Source: JAXMEB01 sp046348545 (GTDB lineage: Bacteria > Pseudomonadota > Gammaproteobacteria > Berkiellales > Berkiellaceae). From it: a DNA stretch of 64,000 nucleotides. The DNA is taken from assembly GCA_046348545.1 (NCBI GenBank), contig JAXMEB010000002.1:758969-822968 (forward strand). Reading direction: 5' to 3'. The position numbers and the translations under genes were made by a program. The first letter of the stretch is position 1. Each line of letters starts with the position of its first letter. Below, in pieces: positions 51,754 through 61,538 of the stretch. The notes beneath the pieces are model-generated. The model made no database searches. It had not been told where the DNA came from and saw only the letters and a list, made by a program, of their open reading frames with translations.

Positions 51754-52488
51754 ATGTCTAAAATTTGGCCACTCTATAAACGAGAATTTAAAGCCTACTT
51801 TGTAACACCGATAGCGTATATTTTTATGGTAATTTTTTTGTTGTTATGTGGACTATTGACGTTCTATGCGGGCTTATTTTTTCAAAGAGGACAGGCAGAT
51901 TTGCAACCTTTCTTTGAGTTTCATCCGTGGATATATTTAATTTTTGTCCCTGCATTGTCCATGCGTTTGTGGGCAGAAGAGCGTAAATCTGGAACTTTTG
52001 AATTACTTTTGACTTTACCGCTTTCTCCGATTCAAGCCGTACTTGGAAAATTTTTGGCAGCGTGGACTTTTGCTGGATTAACCTTACTGTTGACCTTCCC
52101 ATTTTGGATTACAGTTAATTACCTGGGCGAGCCCGATAATGGTACGATTTTATTAAGCTACATTGCATCATTCATTCTAGCGGGTTCATTTTTATCGATT
52201 GGAACGGCTTTGTCTGCTTTCACGAAAAACCAGGTTATTGCTTTTATATCAACTCTTAGTCTGGGATTGCTGTTTGTGCTCAGTGGTTTTCCGATAGTGA
52301 CTGATTTTTTCTATCAATGGGTTCCAACAGTGATTGTAAACGCCATCCGTGATTTTAGTTTTATGACTAATTTTGAGACCATGACCAAAGGGGTTATCGA
52401 TCTCAGACATATCGTCTTTTTCACAACATTCATTGGAATATTTCTCTTTATCAATACGTTAGCGCTTGAGGCAAAAAAGGCAGATTAA
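51754..52488 (+). CDS. ABC-2-type permease (GldF-like)
   Basis: 244 residues, six membrane helices: PIAYIFMVIFLLLCGLLTFY, then LWAEERKSGTFELLLTLPLS (the ABC-2 coupling helix with ERxxGTxE-like motif). Inner membrane. Twelve bases after the ATPase gene. Likely exports or organises an unknown envelope substrate. Confidence 0.88.
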   Translation: MSKIWPLYKREFKAYFVTPIAYIFMVIFLLLCGLLTFYAGLFFQRGQADLQPFFEFHPWIYLIFVPALSMRLWAEERKSGTFELLLTLPLSPIQAVLGKFLAAWTFAGLTLLLTFPFWITVNYLGEPDNGTILLSYIASFILAGSFLSIGTALSAFTKNQVIAFISTLSLGLLFVLSGFPIVTDFFYQWVPTVIVNAIRDFSFMTNFETMTKGVIDLRHIVFFTTFIGIFLFINTLALEAKKAD

Positions 52489-52489
52489 T

Positions 52490-54331
52490 ATGGAAACAAA
52501 AACTTCTCGCCAAACATCCTATCTAGCCTTTGGGCTCGGTGTGCTATCTATTGTTTTATTTTTTGTGATTAATATTGTGTCGCAACAATTTTTGACTACG
52601 CAGCGATTAGATTTTTCAGATACGAAGCGTTTTACACTATCTTCCGGAACCCGATCAATCTTGGAAACGCTTGAGGAACCGGTGACTTTGCGTTTTTATT
52701 TTTCACGTCAGATGGCAAGACAAAGTCCCGCGCTCACAAATTACGCCAATCGAGTTCTGGATATGCTAAATGAGTATGCCCGCATTGGGGGTGATAAAAT
52801 TATCCTGAATATCATTGAGCCAGCTGCGTTCAGCGAAGCAGAAGATCAAGCGCTCGATTATGGATTGCAGGGCGTATCGGTCGACAACGAAGGATCGGAA
52901 TTGTTTTTTGGATTGGTTGCAACCAATGCGACCAGCGGCATCATGATTATTCCTTTTTTTCAAACAGAGCGGGAAGCTTTTCTTGAGTATGACATTTCTC
53001 AATTAGTTTACCAGCTTGCAAATCCTAAATTGCCGGTTGTTGCTACAATCAGTAGTTTACCGGTTCAAGGACAATTAAGTTTGCTTAACCCAGAAGTGAA
53101 ACCTTGGGTTATTTGGGAGCAGCTCAATAGTGTGTTTGAGACTCGTATTTTAAGGCCTGATCTGGATCAAGTCGAAGAAGACGTCGATGTTTTGTTGTTG
53201 ATACAACCTAGGGAACTAACAGACGGCGCTTTGAAAGCGATTGATCGGTTTGTTATGCGAGGTGGCCGGGTTTTGGCTTTTCTGGATCCCTTTAGTGAGG
53301 TATTAGGTGAAAAGGGGGAGGATCCCAGTTCTTTATCATCGCTTTTAACGGCTTGGGGTGTTGATTATATTCCGAATAAAGCAGTGGCTTATCGCGATGC
53401 AGCAAATCGAGTTCGCTATAGCCAAGATGGACGTGATATGGTTGATCCTTATCCCTTGTGGATGACCTTGACGCAGCAACATTTGTCTCAAGAAGATAGC
53501 GTAACCTCTCAGCTGCAGAATATTATTTTCGCATCACCAGGGTTTTTAAAACATCGTGATGGCGCAACGTCTACATTTAAACCTTTGATTGAAATTCCGA
53601 ATGGTGTCATGACGGTTCCTGCAGAATCTGTTGAGGGCTATCAACATGATCCAAAATCACTGCTTCGTAATTATAAAGTAGAATCAGGTCAATTTGTGGT
53701 AGGCGCTCGTCTCACCGGTACCATAGCGTCTGCTTTTGAAGCTGATAAATCAACTGATAAAGCGAATATCATCTTGGTTGCAGACAGTGATTTCTTATTT
53801 GATGATTTTTGGGTTCAAGTGCAAAATTTTGCAGGAACTCATTTTGCAGTTCCCATGGCAGGAAATGGTCATTTTGTGCTAGGTGCGGTAGAAAATCTGG
53901 CAGGCAACAATGCGCTCATTAGTGTTCGTAATCGAACCAATTTCAATCGACCATTTGATAAAATACAAGCGATTCAAACGCAAGCTGAAATGAAATTCAG
54001 GGACAAAGAGGCGGTTTTGATTGAGCACCTCGAATCAACCAAACAGAAACTCTTGGAACTTGAAGAGCAAAAAGAAGCCAATAATGCGTTAACCTTAACC
54101 GTCGAACAGCAGCAAACGGAAGCGGCTTTTAAGCAAGAAATGTTGGAAATCAGAAAACAACTCCGTCAAGTTCGACACGATCTCAATAATGACATTGAGA
54201 CCCTTGAAAATACGCTTAAGTTCATTAACATCTTTTTAATGCCTTTATTGATTTGTTTATTTGGTTTTGCAATGAATATTATCTATACAAGGGGATACGC
54301 AAAACGCCTTGCTAGGAAACTTTATGCTTAA
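52490..54331 (+). CDS. GldG-like ABC auxiliary protein
   Basis: 613 residues from ATG at 52490, two bases after the permease stop. An N-terminal membrane helix (FGLGVLSIVLFFVINIVS) precedes the GldG/ABC-type uncharacterised periplasmic domain (residues 40-450, with TLRFYFSRQMARQS). A coiled coil (residues 505-575) and a C-terminal helix (IFLMPLLICLFGFAMNIIYT) follow. Typical partner of GldA/GldF systems outside Bacteroidetes; function unclear. Confidence 0.88.
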   Translation: METKTSRQTSYLAFGLGVLSIVLFFVINIVSQQFLTTQRLDFSDTKRFTLSSGTRSILETLEEPVTLRFYFSRQMARQSPALTNYANRVLDMLNEYARIGGDKIILNIIEPAAFSEAEDQALDYGLQGVSVDNEGSELFFGLVATNATSGIMIIPFFQTEREAFLEYDISQLVYQLANPKLPVVATISSLPVQGQLSLLNPEVKPWVIWEQLNSVFETRILRPDLDQVEEDVDVLLLIQPRELTDGALKAIDRFVMRGGRVLAFLDPFSEVLGEKGEDPSSLSSLLTAWGVDYIPNKAVAYRDAANRVRYSQDGRDMVDPYPLWMTLTQQHLSQEDSVTSQLQNIIFASPGFLKHRDGATSTFKPLIEIPNGVMTVPAESVEGYQHDPKSLLRNYKVESGQFVVGARLTGTIASAFEADKSTDKANIILVADSDFLFDDFWVQVQNFAGTHFAVPMAGNGHFVLGAVENLAGNNALISVRNRTNFNRPFDKIQAIQTQAEMKFRDKEAVLIEHLESTKQKLLELEEQKEANNALTLTVEQQQTEAAFKQEMLEIRKQLRQVRHDLNNDIETLENTLKFINIFLMPLLICLFGFAMNIIYTRGYAKRLARKLYA

Positions 54332-55298
54332 AATGCAATCCTTCAAAAGATTATTAGTTTGGACCTTGTTTTTAACCCTATTGCTATCCATATATTTGTT
54401 TCGAAGCTCTCAACCTGTAAAAGAAGCTAAGCTTTTTTTACCTGAACTTCAGGGAAAAGTTGATCACTTTGATCACATTCAGATCAAGATGGCTGAAACA
54501 GAGTGGCATATCGAAAAAAACAATAATCGCTGGGTGATTAAAAATAAGGCGGGCATTGAAGTTAACGTGGCTTGGTTGAGAGAGTTGGTGCAAGGATTAC
54601 TCACCATGAAGATAGTTGAACCAAAGACACAAAATCCAAATGCTTTTGCATCTATTCAAGTTGATCTACCCAATCATGCAGAAGCTAAAGGGATACAGGT
54701 TGAAGTCTTTGACAAAAATAATCAAGCTTTACTGAATATTGTCATTGGTAAACGACAAGCTAGACCAACAAATCCGATTGATCAGCTTATTTTTGTTCGA
54801 AAAGTCGATGAATCTCAGAGCTACCTTGTTGAGAGTCATTTGCCAGAGGGCTTTGAATTGAATGATGTTGCTAAAGAAAATCTTTTGGCTTTTCAAAATG
54901 AAAAAATCAAACGTATCAAGCTGCACGGTCCAGATGAAGGCTTTGTTTTGAAAAGAGAATCTGAAGAAGAAAGCTTTAAGATAATCACTCAAAATAAAGA
55001 AAACTTGAAAACCTCTTATATTGCAAACGACCTGGTGGAAGAACTGGAAACCTTCAAATTAAAAGATATTTTACCCCGAGAGTCTCAAAATTTAGATTGG
55101 GAAAAGGCCGTTAAATTGTCAATTAAGACTTTTAAGGGAAATCAATATACTTTAAGTTTTCTAAATCAGAAGGATAAGATTTTTATTAGTGTTCCCAGCT
55201 ATCCTGATTGGCTTTTTGTGAGTGATAAAGGGATCTATGATAAAATTGGAATCAAGGAATCTGACTTGCTTGAAGCATTGCCATTATCTATATCATGA
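54324..55298 (+). CDS. DUF4340 periplasmic protein
   Basis: 324 residues. An N-terminal anchor (LLVWTLFLTLLLSIYLFRSS) is followed by beta-rich repeats of DUF4340 type, FDHIQIKMAETEWHIEKNNN and WVIKNKAGIEVNVAWLRELV. ATG at 54324 overlaps the GldG-like gene's end by 8 bases. DUF4340 proteins accompany GldG systems and probably act at the same membrane complex. Confidence 0.82.
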   Translation: MLKMQSFKRLLVWTLFLTLLLSIYLFRSSQPVKEAKLFLPELQGKVDHFDHIQIKMAETEWHIEKNNNRWVIKNKAGIEVNVAWLRELVQGLLTMKIVEPKTQNPNAFASIQVDLPNHAEAKGIQVEVFDKNNQALLNIVIGKRQARPTNPIDQLIFVRKVDESQSYLVESHLPEGFELNDVAKENLLAFQNEKIKRIKLHGPDEGFVLKRESEEESFKIITQNKENLKTSYIANDLVEELETFKLKDILPRESQNLDWEKAVKLSIKTFKGNQYTLSFLNQKDKIFISVPSYPDWLFVSDKGIYDKIGIKESDLLEALPLSIS

Positions 55299-56182
55299 GC
55301 TTAAATGGACTAGATTGTACCCAGACCATTGTCCCTTATGCAGAAGATTGGATTATTGCAATTGCGAACCTTAGAAAGAATGCGCTCACACCAATTTTTC
55401 AATTACTTTCAAATCTCATTCAAGAGAGTACTATTTTAATGACGGTGGCCTTAGGCTATTGGTTCATCAGCAAGCGAGTTTTTTACCGTGTTGGTCTATT
55501 ATCCTTATTTTCATTAGGGATTAATATTCACCTTAAAGGGATCATCATGGAATGCCGTCCGATGAAAGTTGAATGGCTCGAGGCTGCAAATGGTTATTCC
55601 TTCCCGAGTGGGCATTCTCAAGCAGCGAGCACCTTATTTGGAAGTATTGCTCAGGTTGTCAAATCGAAATGGGCTGTGGTCACATTGATTACTTTGCCAT
55701 TTCTCATTGCTTTGTCGAGAAATTATCTCGGTGTTCATTATGTGCATGATGTGACTATTGGGCTTCTGATTGGATTCTCATTAGTTTTGATACCCTGGCC
55801 AACTGCTTGGTTTACTCATTTATCTCTTCAGTCGCAAATTGCAATGATGTTAATGTTTCTGCTCATTTGGGGCTGGGTCATTAATTCACCAACGGGTGGA
55901 TCTTGGAAATATACGGGTTATTTATTTGGTTTTTGGCTTGGTGGGCAGCTTGAGCGGCGATATTTAAATTTTAAATCGTCACGCGGTTTTTGGATGATCT
56001 TTCACGGCCTCTTAGGCATCGGAATTGCAGTACTGCTCAGAAAGGGGGCCGCACCACTCTTAAATTGGGTAGGTTTAAGCTTAACTCATTTTGTGTTTGC
56101 TCAGTTTTGCTTGCTAGGCCTTTGGATTAGCTTTCTAGCCCCATGGCTCTTTAGCCATCTCTCAAAACGACCGATACAGTAA
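55295..56182 (+). CDS. PAP2-family phosphatase
   Basis: 295 residues, six or more membrane helices with the three-part PAP2 active site: KGIIMECRP near residue 83, SFPSGHSQAA near 104 and SRNYLGVHYVHD near 140. Such proteins dephosphorylate lipid phosphates such as undecaprenyl pyrophosphate or phosphatidate. The second half has several further hydrophobic helices. ATGA overlap with the DUF4340 gene. Confidence 0.88.
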   Translation: MSLNGLDCTQTIVPYAEDWIIAIANLRKNALTPIFQLLSNLIQESTILMTVALGYWFISKRVFYRVGLLSLFSLGINIHLKGIIMECRPMKVEWLEAANGYSFPSGHSQAASTLFGSIAQVVKSKWAVVTLITLPFLIALSRNYLGVHYVHDVTIGLLIGFSLVLIPWPTAWFTHLSLQSQIAMMLMFLLIWGWVINSPTGGSWKYTGYLFGFWLGGQLERRYLNFKSSRGFWMIFHGLLGIGIAVLLRKGAAPLLNWVGLSLTHFVFAQFCLLGLWISFLAPWLFSHLSKRPIQ

Positions 56183-56212
56183 GACCTACTCTTTCTTTAA
56201 AAGATTGGCCCT

Positions 56213-56671
56213 ATGTCATCATCAAATTCTGTATTAGAGAATAAATTTAAACTGAAAGAACTACTGGATGTGTATTTAACCGATGTGAAACAGATCAGTT
56301 CGACCTCTTTTACGCCAAGTGAATTAAAATCTAAGCAGCATTATGTTTCAGCTATCACTGATATTCAGCACACGGGTATCACAGACATGGTCAAATATGC
56401 GATGTCATTTGGCCGCGAACGAAGTGGTCAAGCTAAAATATTTGAACAAGCTCTCCCGATTCTCATCTGTTGGCATGTGCGGCAACCCAATGCGATGGAT
56501 AAGCAATATGCTGCGGTCCTGTATCAATATGCCGTTTCTTTTAAGGCTAATAGACGTAATTTAAAAGATTTGATGCTAGGGTTTGTGATTAATAGCAATC
56601 TTTCCCCTGTAAAACCGTACTTTGATCGTGAGTTGGATCATGTGATTCAACGTGCGAAATCGATGATGTAA
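56213..56671 (+). CDS. Hypothetical protein, 152 residues
   Basis: Not recognised. Helical, with a regular pattern of charged helices (NKFKLKELLDVYLTDVKQIS; AKIFEQALPILICWHVRQPN). No signal or membrane helix. It is followed directly by a gene remnant of ankyrin type. Confidence 0.5.
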   Translation: MSSSNSVLENKFKLKELLDVYLTDVKQISSTSFTPSELKSKQHYVSAITDIQHTGITDMVKYAMSFGRERSGQAKIFEQALPILICWHVRQPNAMDKQYAAVLYQYAVSFKANRRNLKDLMLGFVINSNLSPVKPYFDRELDHVIQRAKSMM

Positions 56672-56904
56672 TTAGAGGACCCAAACAAGCCAGTATTGTT
56701 CTTGAACATCATTTAGGTGAAACAGCCTTGATGCTTAAATTAAAGATGGATAACCAACAAAGTCTTGATGCGATATAAAGGTTTTTCTCGAAAGTAGGTG
56801 AGTCAATCGCCCTTGCGGTCCTTGAGGGAAAAAATCATAATGGAAAAACGCCTTTGGATTTAGCTAGATACTATGATCATAACGATCTGGTTAAGCATTT
56901 CTAA
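56671..56904 (+). pseudogene. Ankyrin-repeat gene remnant
   Basis: A frame reads SIVLEHHLGETALMLKLKMD, meets a TAA at 56776-56778, and continues to HNGKTPLDLARYYDHNDLVK before the final stop at 56904. The G-K/ETPLxLA pattern is that of ankyrin repeats. No start codon or ribosome site of its own is visible. Confidence 0.6.
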
Positions 56905-56944
56905 AGCTTTCAAACCACCCATTAATGCTAAAAGGAGAGTAACC

Positions 56945-57373
56945 ATGGCGGCTGGTGGAGCTTCTGAAGAAAAAAAATCTTCGTTTTTTGATTGGAAAGC
57001 AGCGCTTGAAGAAACTCAGGAAGCATGCGAGCTAAATGCAGTGAACATGACCCATCCTATCGATATACCATTGCCCAATTTATCTGAAGCAAGCACCCTG
57101 TCTAGCAGTTTAGAGGGTAAAACCATATTTGGGTTTAGAAAGAAACGGGTTGAACAGCTTTCTGATGAAGAGAAATTTAACAGGATGATAGGATCTGCTC
57201 CAGGCGCCCATGACTGGAGAAAACGGGCAATGAACTCCAGTAGTGAGTATAGCCCCTTAAGAAAATCAAGGCTGACGACTTCTTGCCATTCAACCCCAAC
57301 GAGTCCATTTACCCAAGGATCAACTGACTTATTCGTCAATAAGTCAAAAGATAAGCTGACTCCACCGTTTTAA
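56945..57373 (+). CDS. Hypothetical low-complexity protein, 142 residues
   Basis: Not recognised. ATG at 56945 has GGAGAG upstream and gives MAAGGASEEKKSSFFDWKAA. The sequence is hydrophilic and rich in Ser, Pro and Lys, ending DLFVNKSKDKLTPPF, with no domain or signal. The composition is like that of small secreted effectors, but there is no direct evidence. Confidence 0.5.
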   Translation: MAAGGASEEKKSSFFDWKAALEETQEACELNAVNMTHPIDIPLPNLSEASTLSSSLEGKTIFGFRKKRVEQLSDEEKFNRMIGSAPGAHDWRKRAMNSSSEYSPLRKSRLTTSCHSTPTSPFTQGSTDLFVNKSKDKLTPPF

Positions 57374-57439
57374 GCAACTCCATTCTGCCAATGAACTCAC
57401 GTATACTGGAAAGTAATCAGTAGTGTGGGGGAAGGCAGA

Positions 57440-58624
57440 ATGCTAGATTTGATTGAATATGTCGCGGGGCAACTAAATGGTATTCAGAGCGCTGGACTCT
57501 ATAAAGCAGAACGCATCATTTCTTCACCTCAAGGTTCAATTGTTCGCCTAGAGTCTGGACAATCTGTATCAAACTTCTGTGCAAATAATTATCTCGGGTT
57601 GGCCTCTCATCCTGCTTTAATTTCAGCGGCAAAGTCCGCGCTCGAACGGTATGGTTATGGACTGGCCTCAGTTCGATTTATTTGTGGCACTCAAACGATT
57701 CACCGTAACTTAGAAAATGATATTAGCCAATTTCTCGGAACAGAGGATACGATATTGTATTCATCTTGTTTTGATGCCAACACTGGTTTTTTTGAAACCC
57801 TTTTTACAGAGGAAGATGCTATTTTTTCAGATAGTTTAAATCATGCTAGTATTATCGATGGCGTGCGATTGTCAAAAGCACAACGTTTTCGTTATGAACA
57901 CAATAATCTGACTGATTTGGAAGATAAACTTAAATCTTGTCAGGCACGCTTCAAAGTCATCGCAACTGATGGCGTGTTCTCCATGGATGGTCATATTGCC
58001 AACTTGCCAGCGATCTATAATCTTGCGCAACAATACAATGCATTGACATTTGTTGATGATTCTCATGCCGTTGGGTTTTGGGGCCCCTCTGGGCGAGGAA
58101 CGCCCGAATTTTATGGGCTCCACGGCAAAATAGATATCTTGACGGGGACACTAGGGAAAGCGCTTGGGGGTGCCTCCGGTGGCTATACCTCTGGCCGAAA
58201 AGAAATTATTACTTATCTTCGTCAAAAATCACGCCCATACCTGTATTCCAATAGTCTGGCCCCGATGATGGTTGCAAGTGGGATTGAGACCTTAAAATTA
58301 ATAAAAGCGCATCCTGAACTGAGGGTGCAATTAATGGAAAACACAGAATATTTTCGCATGCGACTGAAAGGTTTGGGTTTCAATATCATGGCAGGCGAGC
58401 ATCCGATTGTGCCGATTATGATCGGAGATGCTAAACAGGCGACTGACATGGCCAATGCGCTTTTAAGAGAAGGGATCTATGTTATTGGGTTTTCTTATCC
58501 AGTAGTGCCTATTGGAGAAGCACGTATTAGAGTGCAGCTATCTGCAGAGCATTCACGTGCTCAACTAGAGCATGCGCTTCATGCCTTTGAAAAAATAGGG
58601 AAAGTTTTAAAAATAATTGAATAG
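57440..58624 (+). CDS. kbl: 2-amino-3-ketobutyrate CoA ligase
   Basis: 394 residues. A PLP enzyme of the alpha-oxoamine synthase family: FCANNYLGLASHP near residue 40, TFVDDSHAVGFWGPSGRGT near 197 and the PLP lysine in LTGTLGKALGGASGGY near 234. It cleaves 2-amino-3-ketobutyrate to glycine and acetyl-CoA. ATG at 57440 has GGGGGAAGG upstream. It is followed by tdh, the classic threonine catabolism pair. Confidence 0.95.
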   Translation: MLDLIEYVAGQLNGIQSAGLYKAERIISSPQGSIVRLESGQSVSNFCANNYLGLASHPALISAAKSALERYGYGLASVRFICGTQTIHRNLENDISQFLGTEDTILYSSCFDANTGFFETLFTEEDAIFSDSLNHASIIDGVRLSKAQRFRYEHNNLTDLEDKLKSCQARFKVIATDGVFSMDGHIANLPAIYNLAQQYNALTFVDDSHAVGFWGPSGRGTPEFYGLHGKIDILTGTLGKALGGASGGYTSGRKEIITYLRQKSRPYLYSNSLAPMMVASGIETLKLIKAHPELRVQLMENTEYFRMRLKGLGFNIMAGEHPIVPIMIGDAKQATDMANALLREGIYVIGFSYPVVPIGEARIRVQLSAEHSRAQLEHALHAFEKIGKVLKIIE

Positions 58625-58636
58625 GATGTTCAGTAG

Positions 58637-59662
58637 ATGAAAGCACTCGTTAAAAAAGAATCAACGCCAGGACTATGGCTTGTTGATATACCCGTGCCAC
58701 AAATTAAACCGAATGAGGTTTTGATCAAAATTCGGAAAACAGCAATTTGTGGGACTGATCGTCATATTTATGATTGGGATCCGTGGGCAGCTAAAACTAT
58801 ACCGGTGCCCTTGACGATTGGCCATGAGTGCATGGGGGAAATTGTTGAGCTCGGACATGAAGTGCATCACTTAGAAGTGGGTCAACGTGTTGCAGTAGAG
58901 GGGCATTTTGCATGTGGCCAATGTGTAAATTGTAGAACAGGGCTGGCGCATCTTTGTCTACAAGTAGAAGGATTAGGTGTACAGCGACCCGGAGCATTTG
59001 CTGAGTACTTAGCGATGCCTGCATTTAATGTGATTTCACTCCCTGATCAAGTATCCGATGACAGTGCGGCTATTCTCGATCCATTTGGAAATGCAGTCCA
59101 TGCCTTGATGTCTTATGAAGCGACCTGTCGGGATATCTTGATCACAGGGGCAGGCCCGATCGGCCTTATGGGTATCCTAATTGCTAAAAAGATTGGTGTT
59201 CGTACGGTGACAGTCAGTGATGTGAATCCATTTAGGCTAAAATTGGCCGAAAAATTGGGGGCTGATGCAATTTATCATCCTGAGCGTGACAATATGAGTG
59301 CACTCAAGGAGCGATTGGGGATGAAAGAAGGATTTGATTTGGGGTATGAAATGGCGGGTAATCCTGCTGCATTATCCATGTTATTAGAGCACATTCGCCA
59401 TGGGGGGCGGATGGTATTGATGGGGGTCTATCCTAACGTCATTCCCGTTGACGTGAATCTAATGATTTTTAAAGGATTACGTATCAAAGGTATTTATGGA
59501 CGAGAAATGTTTAGAACTTGGTATCAATCCTTACAGTTATTGCAAACAGGTCTTGATATTAGCCCTGTGATCACGCATCAATTCCCATACTTCAAATTTG
59601 AAGAGGCTTTTGATGCGCTCAAAGCAGGTGATTCAGCTAAAGTCGTATTAGATTGGTGCTAA
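58637..59662 (+). CDS. tdh: L-threonine 3-dehydrogenase
   Basis: 341 residues, medium-chain zinc dehydrogenase. Catalytic zinc site TAICGTDRHIYDWDPWAA and GHECMGEIVELG near 63; structural zinc CGQCVNCRTGLAHLC near 94; NAD motif ITGAGPIGLMGILI near 171. Oxidises threonine to 2-amino-3-ketobutyrate, the kbl substrate. It ends overlapping the convergent gene's stop. Confidence 0.96.
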   Translation: MKALVKKESTPGLWLVDIPVPQIKPNEVLIKIRKTAICGTDRHIYDWDPWAAKTIPVPLTIGHECMGEIVELGHEVHHLEVGQRVAVEGHFACGQCVNCRTGLAHLCLQVEGLGVQRPGAFAEYLAMPAFNVISLPDQVSDDSAAILDPFGNAVHALMSYEATCRDILITGAGPIGLMGILIAKKIGVRTVTVSDVNPFRLKLAEKLGADAIYHPERDNMSALKERLGMKEGFDLGYEMAGNPAALSMLLEHIRHGGRMVLMGVYPNVIPVDVNLMIFKGLRIKGIYGREMFRTWYQSLQLLQTGLDISPVITHQFPYFKFEEAFDALKAGDSAKVVLDWC

Positions 59663-61029
59663 TTTAAGCTGTCAAAGACTTCCCTTTTTCGCTTTTTAGG
59701 GTTTTGTGAATTAGCCTTGTTATCAATGATATTGATATTAATTTCATCATTGCTCGTATTCTTGGAGTCTTTGATAACATTGAGTGCTCTTGCTTTTTCA
59801 AATGATTGCTGTCTGATTTGATTTAACAATAGTTTAGGATCGATTAATTCGATCTCTCCATTTTCGTTATAAATTTGACAAGCAAATTCAGCAGTGTGGT
59901 CCGATAATATGCCATGTAATTCCGAAATGACTTTGGAAGAAAGATAGGGTATTTTTTCAGCATTAGAACTTAATTCTGAATGACAGCGTGACAGTGCATC
60001 CATTGGGCATTTGTCAGTGATTTCCTGATAAAAGTTATAATTATTTCCGAAATTCGATTCTGAATCGGAAGTTTTAACTTTCTTGAGGCGAGGGGCTTCC
60101 ATGAGCTGAAATTTTAAAGTGGTTTCATATTTTTCGCAAAGCTCTGCAACAAGATAAGGATTGGCTACTTTAAAAAATAACCCGCGTTTATTGAAAATAG
60201 AAGAGGTGAGGCTATTGCCAGCGCTCAGTATTTGTAAAGCCGTTTCAGAGCAATTTAGGCTATATAAATCGAATGATGCGTTTTTATCTACTATAGTTCG
60301 CATTTGTCTTAACATGTTTTCTAATATCAAGCCATCTTGCTTTACACTAGATTGAATTGAGAATTTAAAGGAATGGTCGGGGGTTCTACCCAGTGACTTT
60401 GATTCATTCTCTGCATTTAATATTCTATCATATATTTTTTCTTGCTCTTCACCTGAGGTTTCTAAAAGTCTATCCATCAATGCATTTTTTTTAGATTCAA
60501 GAAAAGAAGTATGCTGTATTTCTCTGATACCTAAGGTCCGAGTGTAGGATTGAGGATATTTATCAAGACCTAATAGTGAGCATGTTTGTTCAAAAAAAGG
60601 AATTTTTGATATAGTTGAAACATAAGGTACACTTTTGATAAAACGCACAAAATTTGGATGGATCTCTTCATCTTTGGGTTGAAAAACATCTTTAAATTTT
60701 TCTGACCATATTTGATCTCGATTTCTTTGCGAATCTAAGCAATCTCCTTTGTAATTGCCAAAATAAAATGGAGCATCATTCAAAACACCAGAGTAAAAAC
60801 TCCAATACAGACTATAATGTGTTTCGTTTTCTTGGTAAGGGATAGTTGTACCCTTGATGTATTGATCGACAAGATTTGTATTTTCTTCATTTTTATCGAA
60901 CATCAATTCGATCGCGGCATGACCAGATGTACCTGCTTTATATAGTTTTGCTTTTGCATGTTCAATAAAACCATTAAAGCCAGTTGATTCCATTGGCAAC
61001 CAAACGTGTACTGTCGCTGAATTTATCAT
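59659..61029 (-). CDS. Putative permuted papain-fold (NlpC/P60-like) protein
   Basis: 456 residues from ATG at 61029 with a GTGGGA box upstream. The N terminus has VHVWLPMESTGFNGFIEHAK and GTSGHAAIELMF (His near 37), and later DLYSLNCSETALQILSAG (Cys near 256). A His early and a Cys late in a hydrophobic helix context is the order seen in permuted papain-like hydrolases. The C-terminal part has a nuclear-localisation-like KKRKREVFDSLN. An effector-like protein is possible, but no secretion signal is proven. Confidence 0.4.
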   Translation of the reverse strand: MINSATVHVWLPMESTGFNGFIEHAKAKLYKAGTSGHAAIELMFDKNEENTNLVDQYIKGTTIPYQENETHYSLYWSFYSGVLNDAPFYFGNYKGDCLDSQRNRDQIWSEKFKDVFQPKDEEIHPNFVRFIKSVPYVSTISKIPFFEQTCSLLGLDKYPQSYTRTLGIREIQHTSFLESKKNALMDRLLETSGEEQEKIYDRILNAENESKSLGRTPDHSFKFSIQSSVKQDGLILENMLRQMRTIVDKNASFDLYSLNCSETALQILSAGNSLTSSIFNKRGLFFKVANPYLVAELCEKYETTLKFQLMEAPRLKKVKTSDSESNFGNNYNFYQEITDKCPMDALSRCHSELSSNAEKIPYLSSKVISELHGILSDHTAEFACQIYNENGEIELIDPKLLLNQIRQQSFEKARALNVIKDSKNTSNDEININIIDNKANSQNPKKRKREVFDSLN

Positions 61030-61163
61030 GATTTTTCCCACTTCTACCCATTTGAAAAATGATAAGTAGTATCTTAAGTGAGGCAGGTGTTAATTTTATA
61101 AGACCTTCCGCTGGATGGTTTTTTTAGGGGGATGAGTGGTTCAATTTAGAAAAAACCGATGGA

Positions 61164-61538
61164 TTAGACAGGCGTTCCAAATCGATTATTGCTTGGTTTC
61201 CCAGGCATCAGCAAGCAAAAAACTAACACGAGTGGATTAAGGGGGGTAAAAAATAAAATAGTAAACCAGCCCGATAGATTCATGTCGTGGAATCGTTTGA
61301 TATGGATCCCCAATATCCCAAAGAGCATCAGGACAGAGACAATCAGATCAACGGCAGTTACAGTTAACACCCAAAGTTTAGACGCCAAATTATCGACGCT
61401 TAACAGCGGAATTTGATTGGGCAGCCAAATGAATAGAAAGCCAGCTACCAGTAGAATAATCCAACCTAGAAAATAGGATTGCCGTGAGATACGGCCTTTA
61501 AAGCTAAAGAGTGTAAATAAAATATTAGTGAGCAGCAT
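61164..61538 (-). CDS. DUF805 membrane protein
   Basis: 124 residues with four hydrophobic segments and the DUF805 pattern: TLFSFKGRISRQSYFLGWII at the N terminus and HIKRFHDMNLSGWFTILF in the middle, then MPGKPSNNRFG at the C terminus. Inner membrane, function unknown. The start at 61538 overlaps the ankyrin gene's end by 14 bases. Confidence 0.85.
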   Translation of the reverse strand: MLLTNILFTLFSFKGRISRQSYFLGWIILLVAGFLFIWLPNQIPLLSVDNLASKLWVLTVTAVDLIVSVLMLFGILGIHIKRFHDMNLSGWFTILFFTPLNPLVLVFCLLMPGKPSNNRFGTPV

